This document shows positions 17,342 to 26,781 of a DNA stretch of 64,000 nucleotides, piece by piece. Source of the stretch: Streptomyces flavofungini (GTDB lineage Bacteria > Actinomycetota > Actinomycetes > Streptomycetales > Streptomycetaceae); assembly GCF_014650815.1 (NCBI RefSeq), contig NZ_BMVR01000001.1, positions 620,001 to 684,000 of the forward strand. Reading direction: 5' to 3'. How positions within the stretch are numbered: the first letter of the stretch is position 1; every line of letters begins with the position of its first letter. The notes beneath the pieces were generated by a model. The model made no database searches, had not been told where the DNA came from, and worked only from the letters and a program-made list of their open reading frames with translations. The position numbers and the translations under genes are program-made.

Positions 17342-18831
17342 TGCCTGATGCGAAGTCCGACGTGAAGTCCGCCGTGAGGCCCGACCCGAAGCCCGCTGCC
17401 GGCCTCCGGTTTCCGTCCTCCTTTCTGTGGGGCGCCGCCACCGCCGCGTACCAGATCGAGGGGGCCGCGCGGGAGGACGGCAGGACGCCGTCGATCTGGG
17501 ACACCTTCAGTCATACGCCGGGCAAGGTGCTCGGCGGGGACACCGGGGACGTGGCCTGCGACCACTTCCACCGGTGGCGCGACGACGTGCGGCTGATGGC
17601 CGACCTCGGGATCGGCTCGTACCGCTTCTCCGTGTCCTGGCCGCGGGTGCAGCCCACCGGGCGCGGCCCCGCCGTGCAGCGCGGCCTCGACTTCTACCGC
17701 GCGCTCGTCGACGAACTGCTCGCGCACGGCATCACGCCGATGGTCACGCTCTACCACTGGGACCTGCCCCAGGAGCTTGAGTCGGCCTTCCCCAGCGGCT
17801 CCCCGGCGGGCGGCGGCTGGCCGGAGCGGGACACCGCCTACCGCTTCGAGGAGTACGCGGGCATCGTCGCCGGGGCGCTCGGCGACCGCGTGGAGCTGTG
17901 GGCGACCCTCAACGAGCCCTGGTGCAGCGCGTTCCTCGGCTACGGCTCGGGCGTGCACGCGCCCGGCCGCACCGACCCCGCGGCCGCCCTGCGCGCGGCC
18001 CATCACCTCAACCTCGCCCACGGCCTGGGCGTCCGCGCGCTGCGCGCGGCCCTGCCGACCCGCGCCCAGGTCGGCGTCTGTCTCAACCCGAGCGCCGTGC
18101 GCCCGCTCACCCCGTCCGCCGCGGACCTCGACGCGCGGCGCCGCATCGACGCGCTCGCCAACCGTGTCTTCACCGGGCCGATGCTCCGCGGGACGTACGA
18201 CGACGACCTGCTCGCCGACACCGCGCGGATCACGGACTGGTCCTTCGTGCGCGACCGCGACCTGGCCACCGCCCGGCAGCCGCTGGACTTCCTCGGCATC
18301 AACTACTACTCCCCCGCTGTCGTGTCGGCCGCCCCGCACGCGGACGGACCGCGCCTGGACGGACACGGCGCCGCCGACCACTCCCCCTGGCCGGGCGCCG
18401 ACTCCGTCTCCTTCCACCGGGCGCCCGGCGAACTCACCGCCATGGACTGGCCGGTGGACCCCACCGGCCTGAAAGACCTTCTCCTTGAGTACACCGCTCA
18501 GGCCCCCGGGGTTCCCCTCTATGTGACGGAGAACGGCGCGGCCTACGACGACAAGCCCGGCGCGGGCGGCCAGGTCCACGACCCCGACCGGATCCGCTAT
18601 CTGCACGGCCACCTCGCCGCCCTGCACGAGGCGATCCTCGCGGGCGCCGACGTCCGCGGCTATTTCCTCTGGTCGCTCATGGACAACTTCGAGTGGGCGT
18701 ACGGCTACAGCAAGCGGTTCGGGGCGGTGCACGTCGACTACGAGACGCAGAAGCGGACGCCCAAGTCGAGCGCGCACTGGTACGGGAAGGTGGCGGCGAG
18801 CGGGGAGCTGCGCGCGGCCGAGGAGGAGTAG
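17341..18831 (+). CDS. bglC: BglC, intracellular beta-glucosidase, glycoside hydrolase family 1
   Basis: A 496-residue GH1 enzyme from the ATG at 17341; the frame opens at 17302 but the extra residues are poor. No signal peptide, so it acts in the cytosol on imported cello-oligosaccharides, giving glucose. Motifs: [14 protein letters not shown] at the start of the barrel (about residue 28), TLNEPW near 190 with the acid/base Glu, and YVTENGAAY near 395 with the nucleophile Glu. In S. scabies BglC also removes the CebR inducer and so resets the switch. A CebR box covers its start codon. Ends at a bidirectional terminator shared with the chitinase gene. Confidence 0.93.
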   Translation: MPDAKSDVKSAVRPDPKPAAGLRFPSSFLWGAATAAYQIEGAAREDGRTPSIWDTFSHTPGKVLGGDTGDVACDHFHRWRDDVRLMADLGIGSYRFSVSWPRVQPTGRGPAVQRGLDFYRALVDELLAHGITPMVTLYHWDLPQELESAFPSGSPAGGGWPERDTAYRFEEYAGIVAGALGDRVELWATLNEPWCSAFLGYGSGVHAPGRTDPAAALRAAHHLNLAHGLGVRALRAALPTRAQVGVCLNPSAVRPLTPSAADLDARRRIDALANRVFTGPMLRGTYDDDLLADTARITDWSFVRDRDLATARQPLDFLGINYYSPAVVSAAPHADGPRLDGHGAADHSPWPGADSVSFHRAPGELTAMDWPVDPTGLKDLLLEYTAQAPGVPLYVTENGAAYDDKPGAGGQVHDPDRIRYLHGHLAALHEAILAGADVRGYFLWSLMDNFEWAYGYSKRFGAVHVDYETQKRTPKSSAHWYGKVAASGELRAAEEE

Positions 18832-18839
18832 AGAAGGGT

Positions 18840-18878
18840 GCGCCCCGGCCGGGTGGGGGGAAATGCCGGCCGGGGCGC
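18840..18878. terminator. Bidirectional terminator between bglC and the chitinase gene
   Basis: Perfect 13-bp GC stem (18840-18852 with 18866-18878) with a 13-base loop, eight bases after the bglC stop and in front of the converging chitinase stop. No U-tract. Confidence 0.8.
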
Positions 18879-18933
18879 GTGTGGGGGGAGAGAGTGGCTA
18901 TGGGGGAGAGAGTGGCCAGAGGGAAGGCAGTGG

Positions 18934-20394
18934 CTACTTGTACGCCGCGAACGCCTTCGTGAACGCCAGCGGGTCCTGCGCGATCGACGAGCACGTCGGC
19001 TGGACGCCGCCGGAGCCGCCGGGGCAGGCCTTGTCGCGCGTCGAGGACCACATCGACAGCCAGCCGATCCCCTTGTCCTGCGCGAACTTCACCAGCTGGG
19101 TGGCGTCGTCGACCTTGAAGATCTCCGTGGTGACGTCGTTGACGCCGATCATCGGCGTGACCGCGACGGTCTTCCACGCCTGCGCGTCCGACAGGCCGAG
19201 CACGCCCTTGATCTGTGCCTGCGTGGCGGTGGCCGCCTGGGTGGCGTACGTGCCCATGTCGTCGCTGTAGGCGGGGCCGTAGTCCATGGCCATGATGTTC
19301 ACGGCGGAGATCTTGACGCCGTTCTTCTTGGCGTCGGCGAGCAGGTCGACGCCGGGCTGGGTCAGGCCCTCGGGCATCACGGGCAGGGTGAAGGAGACGT
19401 CGAGGCCCGGGTGGTCCTTCTGGAGGGCGGCGATCGCCTGCGCGCGGCGGGAGTTGGCGGCGGTGTCCGGCAGGGCCGCGCCCTCGATGTCGAAGTCGAC
19501 CTTGGTCAGCTTGTACGCGTCGATGACCTTGCCGTACGCCTTGGCGAGGGCGCCCGCGCTGTCGCAGCGCAGGCCGAGTTCCGAGCCGGCCGCGCCGCCG
19601 AAGGACACGCGGACGTCGCCGCCCTTGGCGCGCAGGTCGCCGATCTGGGCGGCCACCTTGTCGTCACCGAGTGCGGTGCTGCCGCCCCACAGGGGCTCGC
19701 AGCCGCCGCCGGAGGTGACGAAGGCCAGGTTGAACTCCTTCACGCCGGTCTTCGCGGCCGTGTCGAGGAGGTCGTAGGCCGGGGCGAGGGAGGTGTCCAC
19801 GAAGGGAGCGAACTTGGCGGCGCCCTGGGAGCCGGTGCCCTCCGTGGGCTTCCCCGTAGGCGTCGGCTTCTCGGTGGGCTTCTCCGTAGGAGTGGGCTTC
19901 CCGGTCGGCTTCTCCGTAGGCGTCGGTTCGGGCTTCTCGGTGGGGCGGCCGGACGGCGCGGGCGTGGCGTCGTCGTCCGCCGCGCACTTGGCGTCGTCGA
20001 TCAGACACGTGACCGGGTCGGCCGTGCCGGACACGACGAAGCCGACCGTCACCGACTCGCCGGGGGCCAGCTCCTTGTCCCACTTGGGCGGCGTGACGGT
20101 GACGCGGCGCCCCTCGACCTTGTGCTCGGCGTTCCACAGCGAGCTGAGCTTCGCCTTCGCGGGCAGCTCGAACTCCAGGGTCCAGTCGGCCTTGGCCTTG
20201 TCGGTGCTGTTCTTGACGACGTACTGCGCGGTGTAACCGCCCGACCAGTCGCTGGTCTTGGTGTACGCGGCGCCGACGCCGGCCGCCTGGGCCGTACCGG
20301 AGAGCAGGAAGGCGCCGCCTCCGACGACGGCCGCGGTGACGAGGGCACCTATCGCCTTCTGGCCGCCGGTGATTCTGCGACGGTGGGTGGTCAT
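18934..20394 (-). CDS. Secreted chitinase-like glycoside hydrolase family 18 protein with CBM2-like domain
   Basis: A 486-residue secreted protein from the ATG at 20394. A signal peptide (AIGALVTAAVVGGGAFLLSG) ends near residue 39 with AQA. A cellulose/chitin-binding domain of the CBM2 type follows (about 40-140; DWSGGYTAQYVVKN, LPAKAKLSSLWNAE). A Pro/Thr/Glu/Lys repeat linker (about 155-200) separates it from the GH18 barrel (to 486). The active-site strand reads KVDFDIEG: the catalytic Glu is kept in the DxDxE pattern. No DasR element is visible upstream. The linker has near-repeats of PTEKPTPTGKP. It should bind polysaccharide outside the cell; hydrolysis of chitin is inferred. Confidence 0.88.
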   Translation of the reverse strand: MTTHRRRITGGQKAIGALVTAAVVGGGAFLLSGTAQAAGVGAAYTKTSDWSGGYTAQYVVKNSTDKAKADWTLEFELPAKAKLSSLWNAEHKVEGRRVTVTPPKWDKELAPGESVTVGFVVSGTADPVTCLIDDAKCAADDDATPAPSGRPTEKPEPTPTEKPTGKPTPTEKPTEKPTPTGKPTEGTGSQGAAKFAPFVDTSLAPAYDLLDTAAKTGVKEFNLAFVTSGGGCEPLWGGSTALGDDKVAAQIGDLRAKGGDVRVSFGGAAGSELGLRCDSAGALAKAYGKVIDAYKLTKVDFDIEGAALPDTAANSRRAQAIAALQKDHPGLDVSFTLPVMPEGLTQPGVDLLADAKKNGVKISAVNIMAMDYGPAYSDDMGTYATQAATATQAQIKGVLGLSDAQAWKTVAVTPMIGVNDVTTEIFKVDDATQLVKFAQDKGIGWLSMWSSTRDKACPGGSGGVQPTCSSIAQDPLAFTKAFAAYK

Positions 20395-20578
20395 GGGGGG
20401 CCTGCCTCTTCGGGGGGAGTGCGGGGGTGGGGACCGCTTGCACGTTAGCCCCGCCGTACGCGACAAAAGGGGCTTCCCGGGCGCGACTTGGCGATCTTAG
20501 GGTTGGCTTAAGAGTGGGATCGGGGTCGGGAAAGGTTGGGCCCCGCACCGGGCGCCAAAGCCCCAGGCCAACCCGGAC

Positions 20579-22015
20579 CTAGTCCGCCCCGGCCCCCGTC
20601 CCCTGCTCCGCCCCCGCCACCCGCACCCGCTTCCGCCGCCGCACCACCCTGCGCCGCCCCCGCACCCCCGCCGCGGGCCGACGCGGATCCCGCTGGATCC
20701 AGAGGCGTACCTCCGTACCGCCCAGGACCGACCGGCCGATCCGCACATCACCGCCGGTGGACTCCGCGAGGCGGCGGACGATGTCGAGGCCGAGGCCGGT
20801 CGACCCCGTCGAGCCGGTCGCGGCGCCGGAGCCGCCGCGGGCGAGCGCGGCCCCGGGGTCGGCGATCCCGCCCCCGGCGTCGGAGACGAGCACGATCACC
20901 GCGTCCTCGCCGCTGTGCACGTCCACGGCGAAGGCGGAGCCCTCGCTCGTGTGCCGGAAGACGTTGCCGAGCAGGGCGTCGACCGTGGCGACCAGGTCCG
21001 CCCGGGCCACCGGGAGCCACACCGGCTGCTCCACCCCGGCGACCCGCGCCTCGCGCCCCTCGTCCTCCGCGAGCGCCGACCAGAACTCCATGCGTTCGCG
21101 GATCACCTCGGCGGCGTCGCACCCGGCGCCGGGGCCGGTGAGGACACCGGCGGCGGTCTGCGGCTTCGCGTCGCGGGCGGTGCGGATGATGGTGTCGACC
21201 TCGCGTTCGAGGCGTTCGACGGCGGTCCGGGTCTGTTCGGCGGCGGCGCCGTCGCCGAGCGAGGCGGCGTTCAGGCGGAGGACCGTCAGGGGCGTCCGCA
21301 GCCGGTGCGACAGGTCCGCCGCCAGCTCCCGCTCGTTGGCGAGGAGTTGGACGACCTGGTCGGCCATGGAGTTGAACGCCACGGCGGCGAGCCGCAGTTC
21401 GGTGGGCCCGTCCTCCGGCACCCGCGCCCCGAGCTTGCCCTCGCCGAGGTCGTGCGCGGCGCCGACGAGCCGCCGGGCGGGCTGGACCATGCGGACGCCG
21501 AGGCGGTCGGCGACCGCGACGGACCCGATGATGAGCGCCACGCCGACGCCCGCGAGCACCAGCCACGCCGTGGTCACGCCGTTGCTGACCTCGCTCTCCG
21601 GCACGAAGATCTCGACGACGGCGATCTCGCCGGAACCCAGCCCGAAGGGCTGGAGCAGCGCCGAGCCACCGGGCACGCCCGCGGTCCTGGCCCGCCCCTC
21701 CGCGCGGGTGGCGGCCACGTCGTGGGCGGCGGCGCGGCGGTCGCCGATCCGCAGCGGCGGCTGCTCGCCGACGGCCGGTACGTACACGGCCATCCGCCCG
21801 TCGCCGCCCGCCTCGGAGGTGGCGACGGCCCGGGTGAGCTGGGCGCGGTCGGTGGTGATGGAGAGCGTCGGGCCCATGCCCGCGGCGTGCCGTTCGGCGG
21901 CGGAGAAGGCGCGGTCGCGGGCCATCTCCTGAATGACGAGGCCCAGCGGGATGGCGAACGCGGCCACGACCATCGTGGTGACGGCCAGGCACACCCGCAC
22001 GAGCGCCCACCTCAC
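20579..22015 (-). CDS. Sensor histidine kinase of an OmpR-type two-component system
   Basis: A 478-residue membrane kinase with a GTG start. Helix 1 lies at about 7-28 and helix 2 near 175-195, with an outer sensor domain of about 145 residues between. A HAMP linker follows (PARRLVGAAHDLGEG to about 250). The phospho-acceptor motif is DLSHRLRTPLTVL near residue 265. ATP-binding boxes are GNVFRHTSEG, DAGGGI and TGSTGLGLDIVRRL. The C-terminal 50 residues are basic and disordered. Its response regulator lies 28 bases upstream in the same direction. The sensed signal cannot be read from sequence. Confidence 0.93.
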   Translation of the reverse strand: MRWALVRVCLAVTTMVVAAFAIPLGLVIQEMARDRAFSAAERHAAGMGPTLSITTDRAQLTRAVATSEAGGDGRMAVYVPAVGEQPPLRIGDRRAAAHDVAATRAEGRARTAGVPGGSALLQPFGLGSGEIAVVEIFVPESEVSNGVTTAWLVLAGVGVALIIGSVAVADRLGVRMVQPARRLVGAAHDLGEGKLGARVPEDGPTELRLAAVAFNSMADQVVQLLANERELAADLSHRLRTPLTVLRLNAASLGDGAAAEQTRTAVERLEREVDTIIRTARDAKPQTAAGVLTGPGAGCDAAEVIRERMEFWSALAEDEGREARVAGVEQPVWLPVARADLVATVDALLGNVFRHTSEGSAFAVDVHSGEDAVIVLVSDAGGGIADPGAALARGGSGAATGSTGSTGLGLDIVRRLAESTGGDVRIGRSVLGGTEVRLWIQRDPRRPAAGVRGRRRVVRRRKRVRVAGAEQGTGAGAD

Positions 22016-22043
22016 GGCGCGGCTCCGGCCCGCCGGGCGCGGG

Positions 22044-22736
22044 TCACAGGGGTGGCTCCAGCTTCACGCCGACGCCCCGCAGGGTGTGCAGATAGCGCGG
22101 GTTGGCGGCGTTTTCGCCCAGTTTCCGGCGCAGCCAGGACAGATGGACGTCGATGGTCTGGTCGTCGCCGTAGCTCTGCTGCCAGACCTCGGCGAGCAGT
22201 TCCTTGCGCGGTACGACGACGCCGGGCCGCCCGGCGAGGAAGGCGAGCAGGTCGAACTCGCGCCGGGTCAGGTCGAGCCGGGCGCCGTCCAACTCGGCCT
22301 GGCGCCGCAGCGGGTCGACGGTGAGGCCGCCGACCTGGAGGGCGCGGCTCGGCGGCGCCTCACCGGAGCCGGAGCCGCGCGCTCGCCGGAGCACGGCGGC
22401 CATGCGCGCGGACAGGTGCTCGACGGAGAACGGCTTGGTCAGGTAGTCGTCGGCGCCGTCGTTGAGGAGCCGGACGATCTCCGTCTCGTCGTCCCGCGCG
22501 GTCGCGATGATCACGGGTACGTCGGTGATGCCGCGCAGCATCTTCAGCGCCTCGGCGCCGTCCAGGTCGGGCAGGCCGAGGTCCAGAATGACCAGGTCGA
22601 AACGGAAATGGGCGACCTCGCGCAGCGCCTCCAGGGCGGTTCCGACGCTCCGTACCGTGTGGGAGGCGTCGGTGAGATGCCGGATGAGGGCCGAGCGTAC
22701 GAACTGGTCGTCCTCGACGACGAGCACACTTGCCAT
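22044..22736 (-). CDS. OmpR/PhoB-family response regulator
   Basis: A 230-residue regulator from the ATG at 22736 (MASVLVVEDDQFVR). The receiver domain (1-120) has the acidic pair EDD, the phospho-acceptor Asp in LVILDLGLPDLDG near residue 52, and the conserved Lys in LTKPFSVEH near 103. A winged-helix DNA-binding domain follows (about 135-228; LTRREFDLLAFLA, SWLRRKLG). It precedes the kinase gene, so the pair is co-transcribed. The divergent neighbour at 22892 is a possible target, with 155 bases between starts. Confidence 0.94.
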   Translation of the reverse strand: MASVLVVEDDQFVRSALIRHLTDASHTVRSVGTALEALREVAHFRFDLVILDLGLPDLDGAEALKMLRGITDVPVIIATARDDETEIVRLLNDGADDYLTKPFSVEHLSARMAAVLRRARGSGSGEAPPSRALQVGGLTVDPLRRQAELDGARLDLTRREFDLLAFLAGRPGVVVPRKELLAEVWQQSYGDDQTIDVHLSWLRRKLGENAANPRYLHTLRGVGVKLEPPL

Positions 22737-22891
22737 GGGCGGCACCGTACGCCATTCGGGGGACACGGGTGCCGAGCGGGACTCTTGGCCCGGACTTGGG
22801 TCCGATGTCCGCTGCCGGACCGGGTGCCGAAGGTAAGCGGAAGCCTCAACTCCTGGTCCTCGGCACGGCGGGTGGTGCACTATGGCCCGCG

Positions 22892-23443
22892 ATGCACAGA
22901 GGTCTCGTACACGCGATCGCGTGGTCGCTCGCCACGGGCGCGGCGGTCACGCTGTCGTGGTGGGGCGTGCACACGGTGATGGCGGGCACGGCGTACGACC
23001 CGCCGCGCGCCCTGCCCCTCGCGTCCGGCGACCGCGCGGCGGACCCCCTGTCGTCGTCGACGCACCGCCCCGAGCCGACGTCGAGCAGCAGGCCCCCGAA
23101 GTCCGGCGCCCCGTCCAAGTCGCAGCGCCCGGACCCCACGAAGAGCCCGCAGCACCCCCGGAGCCCGTCCCCGGACCACTCGGCCAAGCCTCCGAGGACG
23201 CCCGCCCACCCGTCCCCCTCGGGCAGCGTGAAGGGCTACAACACCGACGGTGGCCGGGTCGTCTTCGACCTCGGCGACACGTACGCGACGCTGGTGTCGT
23301 CGTCGCCGTCGGCGGGTTGGTCGATGCAGGTGTGGAAGGCGTCGACGTGGATCCGGGTGGAGTTCACGTCGGGCGCGGACCGGGTGTCGGTGTTCTGCAC
23401 GTGGCACGACCACGCGCCGCGGGTGGACCTCAACACGTACTGA
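22892..23443 (+). CDS. Membrane-anchored protein of unknown function, divergent from the two-component system
   Basis: A 183-residue protein from the ATG at 22892. Residues 7-27 form one hydrophobic segment (signal anchor or uncut signal). Residues 45-115 are a Pro/Ser/Lys-rich, wall-spanning-type stretch. The last 70 residues form a small domain (YNTDGGRVVFDLGDTYATLV, VFCTWHDHAPRVDL) with beta-strand character. It probably stands outside the cell on a flexible stalk. The divergent position suggests control by the adjacent response regulator, but no motif shows it. I do not recognise the domain. Confidence 0.65.
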   Translation: MHRGLVHAIAWSLATGAAVTLSWWGVHTVMAGTAYDPPRALPLASGDRAADPLSSSTHRPEPTSSSRPPKSGAPSKSQRPDPTKSPQHPRSPSPDHSAKPPRTPAHPSPSGSVKGYNTDGGRVVFDLGDTYATLVSSSPSAGWSMQVWKASTWIRVEFTSGADRVSVFCTWHDHAPRVDLNTY

Positions 23444-23470
23444 GCCCGACGGCTCGGGGAACCCCGACGG

Positions 23471-24331
23471 CTAGCGGAACACGGACGACGGCGGTGCGGG
23501 CGACGCCACGGCGCTCGCGTCCGTCACGGCCGCCGCGCCGCCGCTGAAGTCGCCGAGCGCGGGCCCGTGTTCGACCCGGGCGGGGTGCGGGTCGCCGGCG
23601 CTGCGCCGGGTGAGTTCGGCGATGGGCAGGGGCTGTCCGGCGCCGAGGAGGACGGCGTTGCCGAAACGTTTGCCGCGCAGGACGGCCGGGTCGGCGACGA
23701 GGGCGAGTTCGGGGAAGACGGTGGCGGCGGTGGCGAGTTGGCCGCGGAGGTAGCCGAGCGGCGGGCCGTCGGCGAGGTTGGCGGCGTACCAGCCGGTGGG
23801 TTTCAGGGCTCTGCGGACGTCGCCGAGGAATTCCGCGGTGGTGAGGTGGGCGGGGGTGCGGGCGCCGCTGAACACGTCGGCTATGACGAGGTCGGCCCAG
23901 CCGTCGGGGGTCTTCGCGAGCCCTTCGCGGGCGTCGGTGCCGCGGATGCGGATGCGGGCGCCGGGGTCGAGGGGCAGGGCGCGGCGGACGAGTTGGACGA
24001 GGGCGGTGTCGCGTTCGACGACCTGCTGGGTGGAGCGGGGGCGGGTGGCGGCGACGTACCGGGCGAGGGTGAGGGCGCCACCGCCGAGGTGCAGGACGTG
24101 CACGGGCCGCCCGGGCGGCGCGACGAGGTCCACGATGTGCCCGATCCGCCGCTGGTACTCGAACCCGAGATGAGCGGGATCGTCGAGGTCGACGTGCGAC
24201 TGCGGCGCCCCGTCGACGAGCAGGGTCCACCCGCGGGCCCGCTCCCGGTCGGGCATCAGCTCGGCAAGCCCGCCGTCAACCTCCTCGACGAGTGCTTCCC
24301 GCGTCTGCCGTCCCCGCCGATTCCGTGCCAC
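23471..24331 (-). CDS. Spermidine-synthase-like methyltransferase-fold protein
   Basis: A 286-residue cytosolic protein with a GTG start (24331) chosen because the longer frame adds low-quality residues. The Rossmann-type fold of the polyamine synthase family is visible: VHVLHLGGGALTLARYV (glycine loop, about residue 80), VVERDTALVQLVRR (the acidic residue after strand 2, about 105), and WADLVIADVFSGARTP (about 150) in place of the classical D-x-x-D-P. No membrane part, unlike fused MFS-spermidine-synthase proteins. Because the aminopropyl-acceptor residues are not obvious, an actual role in polyamine synthesis is doubtful; it may be an unrelated SAM-binding protein. It converges on the preceding gene with only 27 bases between. 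Confidence 0.72.
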   Translation of the reverse strand: MARNRRGRQTREALVEEVDGGLAELMPDRERARGWTLLVDGAPQSHVDLDDPAHLGFEYQRRIGHIVDLVAPPGRPVHVLHLGGGALTLARYVAATRPRSTQQVVERDTALVQLVRRALPLDPGARIRIRGTDAREGLAKTPDGWADLVIADVFSGARTPAHLTTAEFLGDVRRALKPTGWYAANLADGPPLGYLRGQLATAATVFPELALVADPAVLRGKRFGNAVLLGAGQPLPIAELTRRSAGDPHPARVEHGPALGDFSGGAAAVTDASAVASPAPPSSVFR

Positions 24332-24463
24332 GCGCCCATTATCGCCGCAGACAGAAACGGCCGCCCGACGAGACCGTCTCCGCCCGTCCGGCGCTTCAGG
24401 GCGAGCCGCGAAGCGGCGACGAAGCGGGGCAAGGGGCACCGCCCCCGCCACCCACACCGCAGG

Positions 24464-24946
24464 TCAACGACAGTTGTCCGCCGCTTCGATCATGCGGGCG
24501 GCCTCGCCGAGCGCGGCCCGCAGCACAGCCGGATCCGTCACCGGGTCGGTGTCCCCGGGCGGCACCAGCCACCCCGTCCCGGCGACAGGCGGCGCAGGCA
24601 CCGGGTCCGGGTCCCGGGCCAGGGCGACCCCCCGGCCGAAGGTCTGCGTACAAGCACTGCCGGGCAGGTCCCACCCGTCCGCCGTGCCGGGCGGCACGAG
24701 AAAGCCGAGGGTGTCGCACCCGCCGTCGTGCAGAACGGGCCCCACGGCCTCCTCGCCGGCACCCCGGCGCAGAATGTCGACGGCTTCGAGCCCCTGGCGC
24801 GCGGGAACAGTCACGAGGTCGCACTCCTCGTGACCGTCGGGGTCCTCATGACCGTCAAGGCCGTCGTAGCCGGGCCCCGGGCTGTGGTCCTGGCTCGGCC
24901 GGTGCCGGGCGGTCGTCAGCGCGCCCCCGGATTCGCTGTTCTCCAT
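24464..24946 (-). CDS. Hypothetical protein, divergent from the HTH/TPR regulator
   Basis: A 160-residue protein from the ATG at 24946, with GGAG nine bases upstream; a longer start at 25015 is possible. The first 45 residues are rich in Gly, Asp, His and Glu. The ordered part begins near LVTVPARQGLEAVDIL and includes CDTLGFLVPPGTA, ACTQTFGRG and GWLVPPG, with two conserved-looking cysteines, resembling the small proteins found beside prim-pol-like genes in Streptomyces. No signal or membrane helix. Function unknown. Confidence 0.55.
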   Translation of the reverse strand: MENSESGGALTTARHRPSQDHSPGPGYDGLDGHEDPDGHEECDLVTVPARQGLEAVDILRRGAGEEAVGPVLHDGGCDTLGFLVPPGTADGWDLPGSACTQTFGRGVALARDPDPVPAPPVAGTGWLVPPGDTDPVTDPAVLRAALGEAARMIEAADNCR

Positions 24947-25280
24947 GCCGAACTCCAACAAGGGAACCTCCTCGCCAGGGCGGAAGCGGCGTCGCTCCCT
25001 CTCCGCATGGTTCAACGCGCCAAGGCGTCAACGGCTACGGCGCCACGCCGCCGCAAAGGATGGCAGTTCATGGCAGATCACGGGTGAGATATCCGGTTTG
25101 TAGCCAAACTCCGCGTGGTGGCCGGTTCGCAACCGGTACGTTCATGCTCCGCCGGAACAGGTCCGCCCCCGCCGCATCCCACCCAGCCGAACGCCGGCAG
25201 GCGTACCAGCGGCCGACGGCGCGGGACGGCGCGCCACGGTCCGGCACCGTCCGGCACGGTCCCCAGCGAGAGGATCCGGC
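24947..25280. other. Divergent spacer upstream of the HTH/TPR regulator
   Basis: 334 bases without a gene. Around 25091-25111 the sequence is less GC-rich (GGTTTGTAGCCAAAC, a 5-bp inverted repeat). Ten bases further, CCGGTT-CGC-AACCGG (25122-25136) is a perfect 6-bp inverted repeat. Either could be an operator; neither matches a site I know. Confidence 0.4.
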
Positions 25281-26729
25281 ATGGCGTCGTCGACACCGGC
25301 ATCGTCAACTCCGCCTCCGCGTCCGAATCTCACGTTCCGGCAGCTGCGCGGGCAGCGCTCCCCGGGCGAGTTCGCGGCCGCGGTGCGGCGGGCCGCGCGC
25401 GAGATCGGCGAGCGGGTCAGCTGCGACGCGCGGTACGTCGGCCGGGTGGAGGCCGGTGAGATCCGCTGCCCCAACTACGCGTACGAACGGGTGTTCCTGC
25501 ACATGTTCCCCGGCCGGACGCTGACGGACCTGGGCTTCGCGCCGCGCGCGGCCGTCCGGGGCCGGGGGGCGCGGGCCGCCGGGGACGCGCGGGGGGCGGC
25601 CACCGGCCGCCCGCATGACGACCAGGACCCGAGGTACCCGCGTGCCAGTGACAGCGACAACACCTTCAGCACCGAGGAGAGCGACGTGCGGCGTCGCGCA
25701 TTCATGACCAGCGGCACGGCCACCGTGGCCGCCGCCTCGCTGGGGGCCGTCGGGCTCCCGCTGGGCGGCGTCGCCGCGGCCCGCGTCCGCGAGCCGCGCC
25801 GCCTTCGCGCGGCGGACGAGCACGAGGTGAACGCCGTCGAGGAGGCCGTCCGCGCGATCCGGCTGCTCGACGACCGGCACGGCGCCGACGGCCTCTACCG
25901 GCGGGCCGCCACCCCGCTGCGCACGGCCTACGCCCTGCTCGACGCGGGCACCACCCGGCAGGCCGGGAAGGCGGTGGCCGACCGGCTGTACTCGAGCGCG
26001 GGCGAGCTCGCCATCTCCGTCGGCTGGCTCGCCCACGACTCCGGCCGCTTCGACGACGCCCGCTCGCACTACGCGGAGGCACTGGCGACGGCACGGATGG
26101 CCGGGGACCCCGCCCTGGAGGCGCACGCGTTCTGCAACACGGCGTTCCTGGCCCGGGACTGCGGGCGGCCCCGGGAGGCGGTGCGGGCGGCGCAGGCCGC
26201 GGCGCGCGCCGCCCGGTACCTCGACTCGCCCCGGTTCCTGTCGCTGCTCGCGCTGCGCGAGGCGGGCGGCTGGGCCGGGCTCGGCGACCGCACGGGCTGC
26301 CGACAGGCGCTCACCCGCGCGCACGCCCTGTTCGACCGGGGCGCGGCCGAGACCGACCCGGAGTGGATGACGTTCTACGGAGCCGCCGAGCTGGAGGGCC
26401 TGGAGGCGCAGTGCTGGTCGGCGCTCGGGCAGTGGGAGCGCGCGTCCCGGCACGCGCACCGCGCGGCGGGCGTGGCGGCGGCGCAGACGCCCGAATTCAC
26501 GCGGAACATCGCGCTGTACACCGCGGAGCTGGCCGACGACCTGGCTCGCGCGGGCCGGCCGGACGAGGCCGCGGCGGCGGGCCTGCGGGTCCTTGCCCTG
26601 CTGGACGAGGTCCAGTCGTCGCGGATCGAGGCCATGCTCGCGACCACCGCCCGGCTGCTGTTGCCGCACCGGCGGGCCACCGAGGTGACGGGCTTCCTGG
26701 AGCAGCACTGCGCACGCGCGCGTGGGTGA
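25281..26729 (+). CDS. NsdA-like regulatory protein: HTH region, internal Arg-rich hydrophobic segment, TPR array
   Basis: A 482-residue protein. The N-terminal 80 residues resemble a degenerate XRE-type HTH (RRAAREIGERVSCDARYVGR). Residues about 137-168 hold RRRAFMTSG followed by a hydrophobic Ala/Gly run ending VAAARV, which looks like a twin-arginine signal but is internal. The rest is helical TPR-like repeats (GELAISVGWLAHDSGRFDDA, AFCNTAFLARDCGRPREA). The same architecture occurs in Streptomyces regulators such as NsdA, a negative regulator of antibiotic production and sporulation, so a regulatory role is plausible. ATG with GAGAGG upstream. No cognate peptide gene is seen nearby. Confidence 0.78.
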   Translation: MASSTPASSTPPPRPNLTFRQLRGQRSPGEFAAAVRRAAREIGERVSCDARYVGRVEAGEIRCPNYAYERVFLHMFPGRTLTDLGFAPRAAVRGRGARAAGDARGAATGRPHDDQDPRYPRASDSDNTFSTEESDVRRRAFMTSGTATVAAASLGAVGLPLGGVAAARVREPRRLRAADEHEVNAVEEAVRAIRLLDDRHGADGLYRRAATPLRTAYALLDAGTTRQAGKAVADRLYSSAGELAISVGWLAHDSGRFDDARSHYAEALATARMAGDPALEAHAFCNTAFLARDCGRPREAVRAAQAAARAARYLDSPRFLSLLALREAGGWAGLGDRTGCRQALTRAHALFDRGAAETDPEWMTFYGAAELEGLEAQCWSALGQWERASRHAHRAAGVAAAQTPEFTRNIALYTAELADDLARAGRPDEAAAAGLRVLALLDEVQSSRIEAMLATTARLLLPHRRATEVTGFLEQHCARARG

Positions 26730-26781
26730 CGATTCCGTCGGCGTGCGGACGGTCCGGGGCTCGGGCCTCCGCCCCGCCGCC

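Noticed and set aside
15232..18777. 1181-residue minus-strand frame opposite cebF, cebG and bglC
   Set aside because: Same cause; no domain, and the plus-strand genes are certain.
19850..19930. Short repeats resembling a CRISPR array or minisatellite
   Set aside because: They encode the Pro/Thr/Lys linker of the chitinase; no spacers of equal length.
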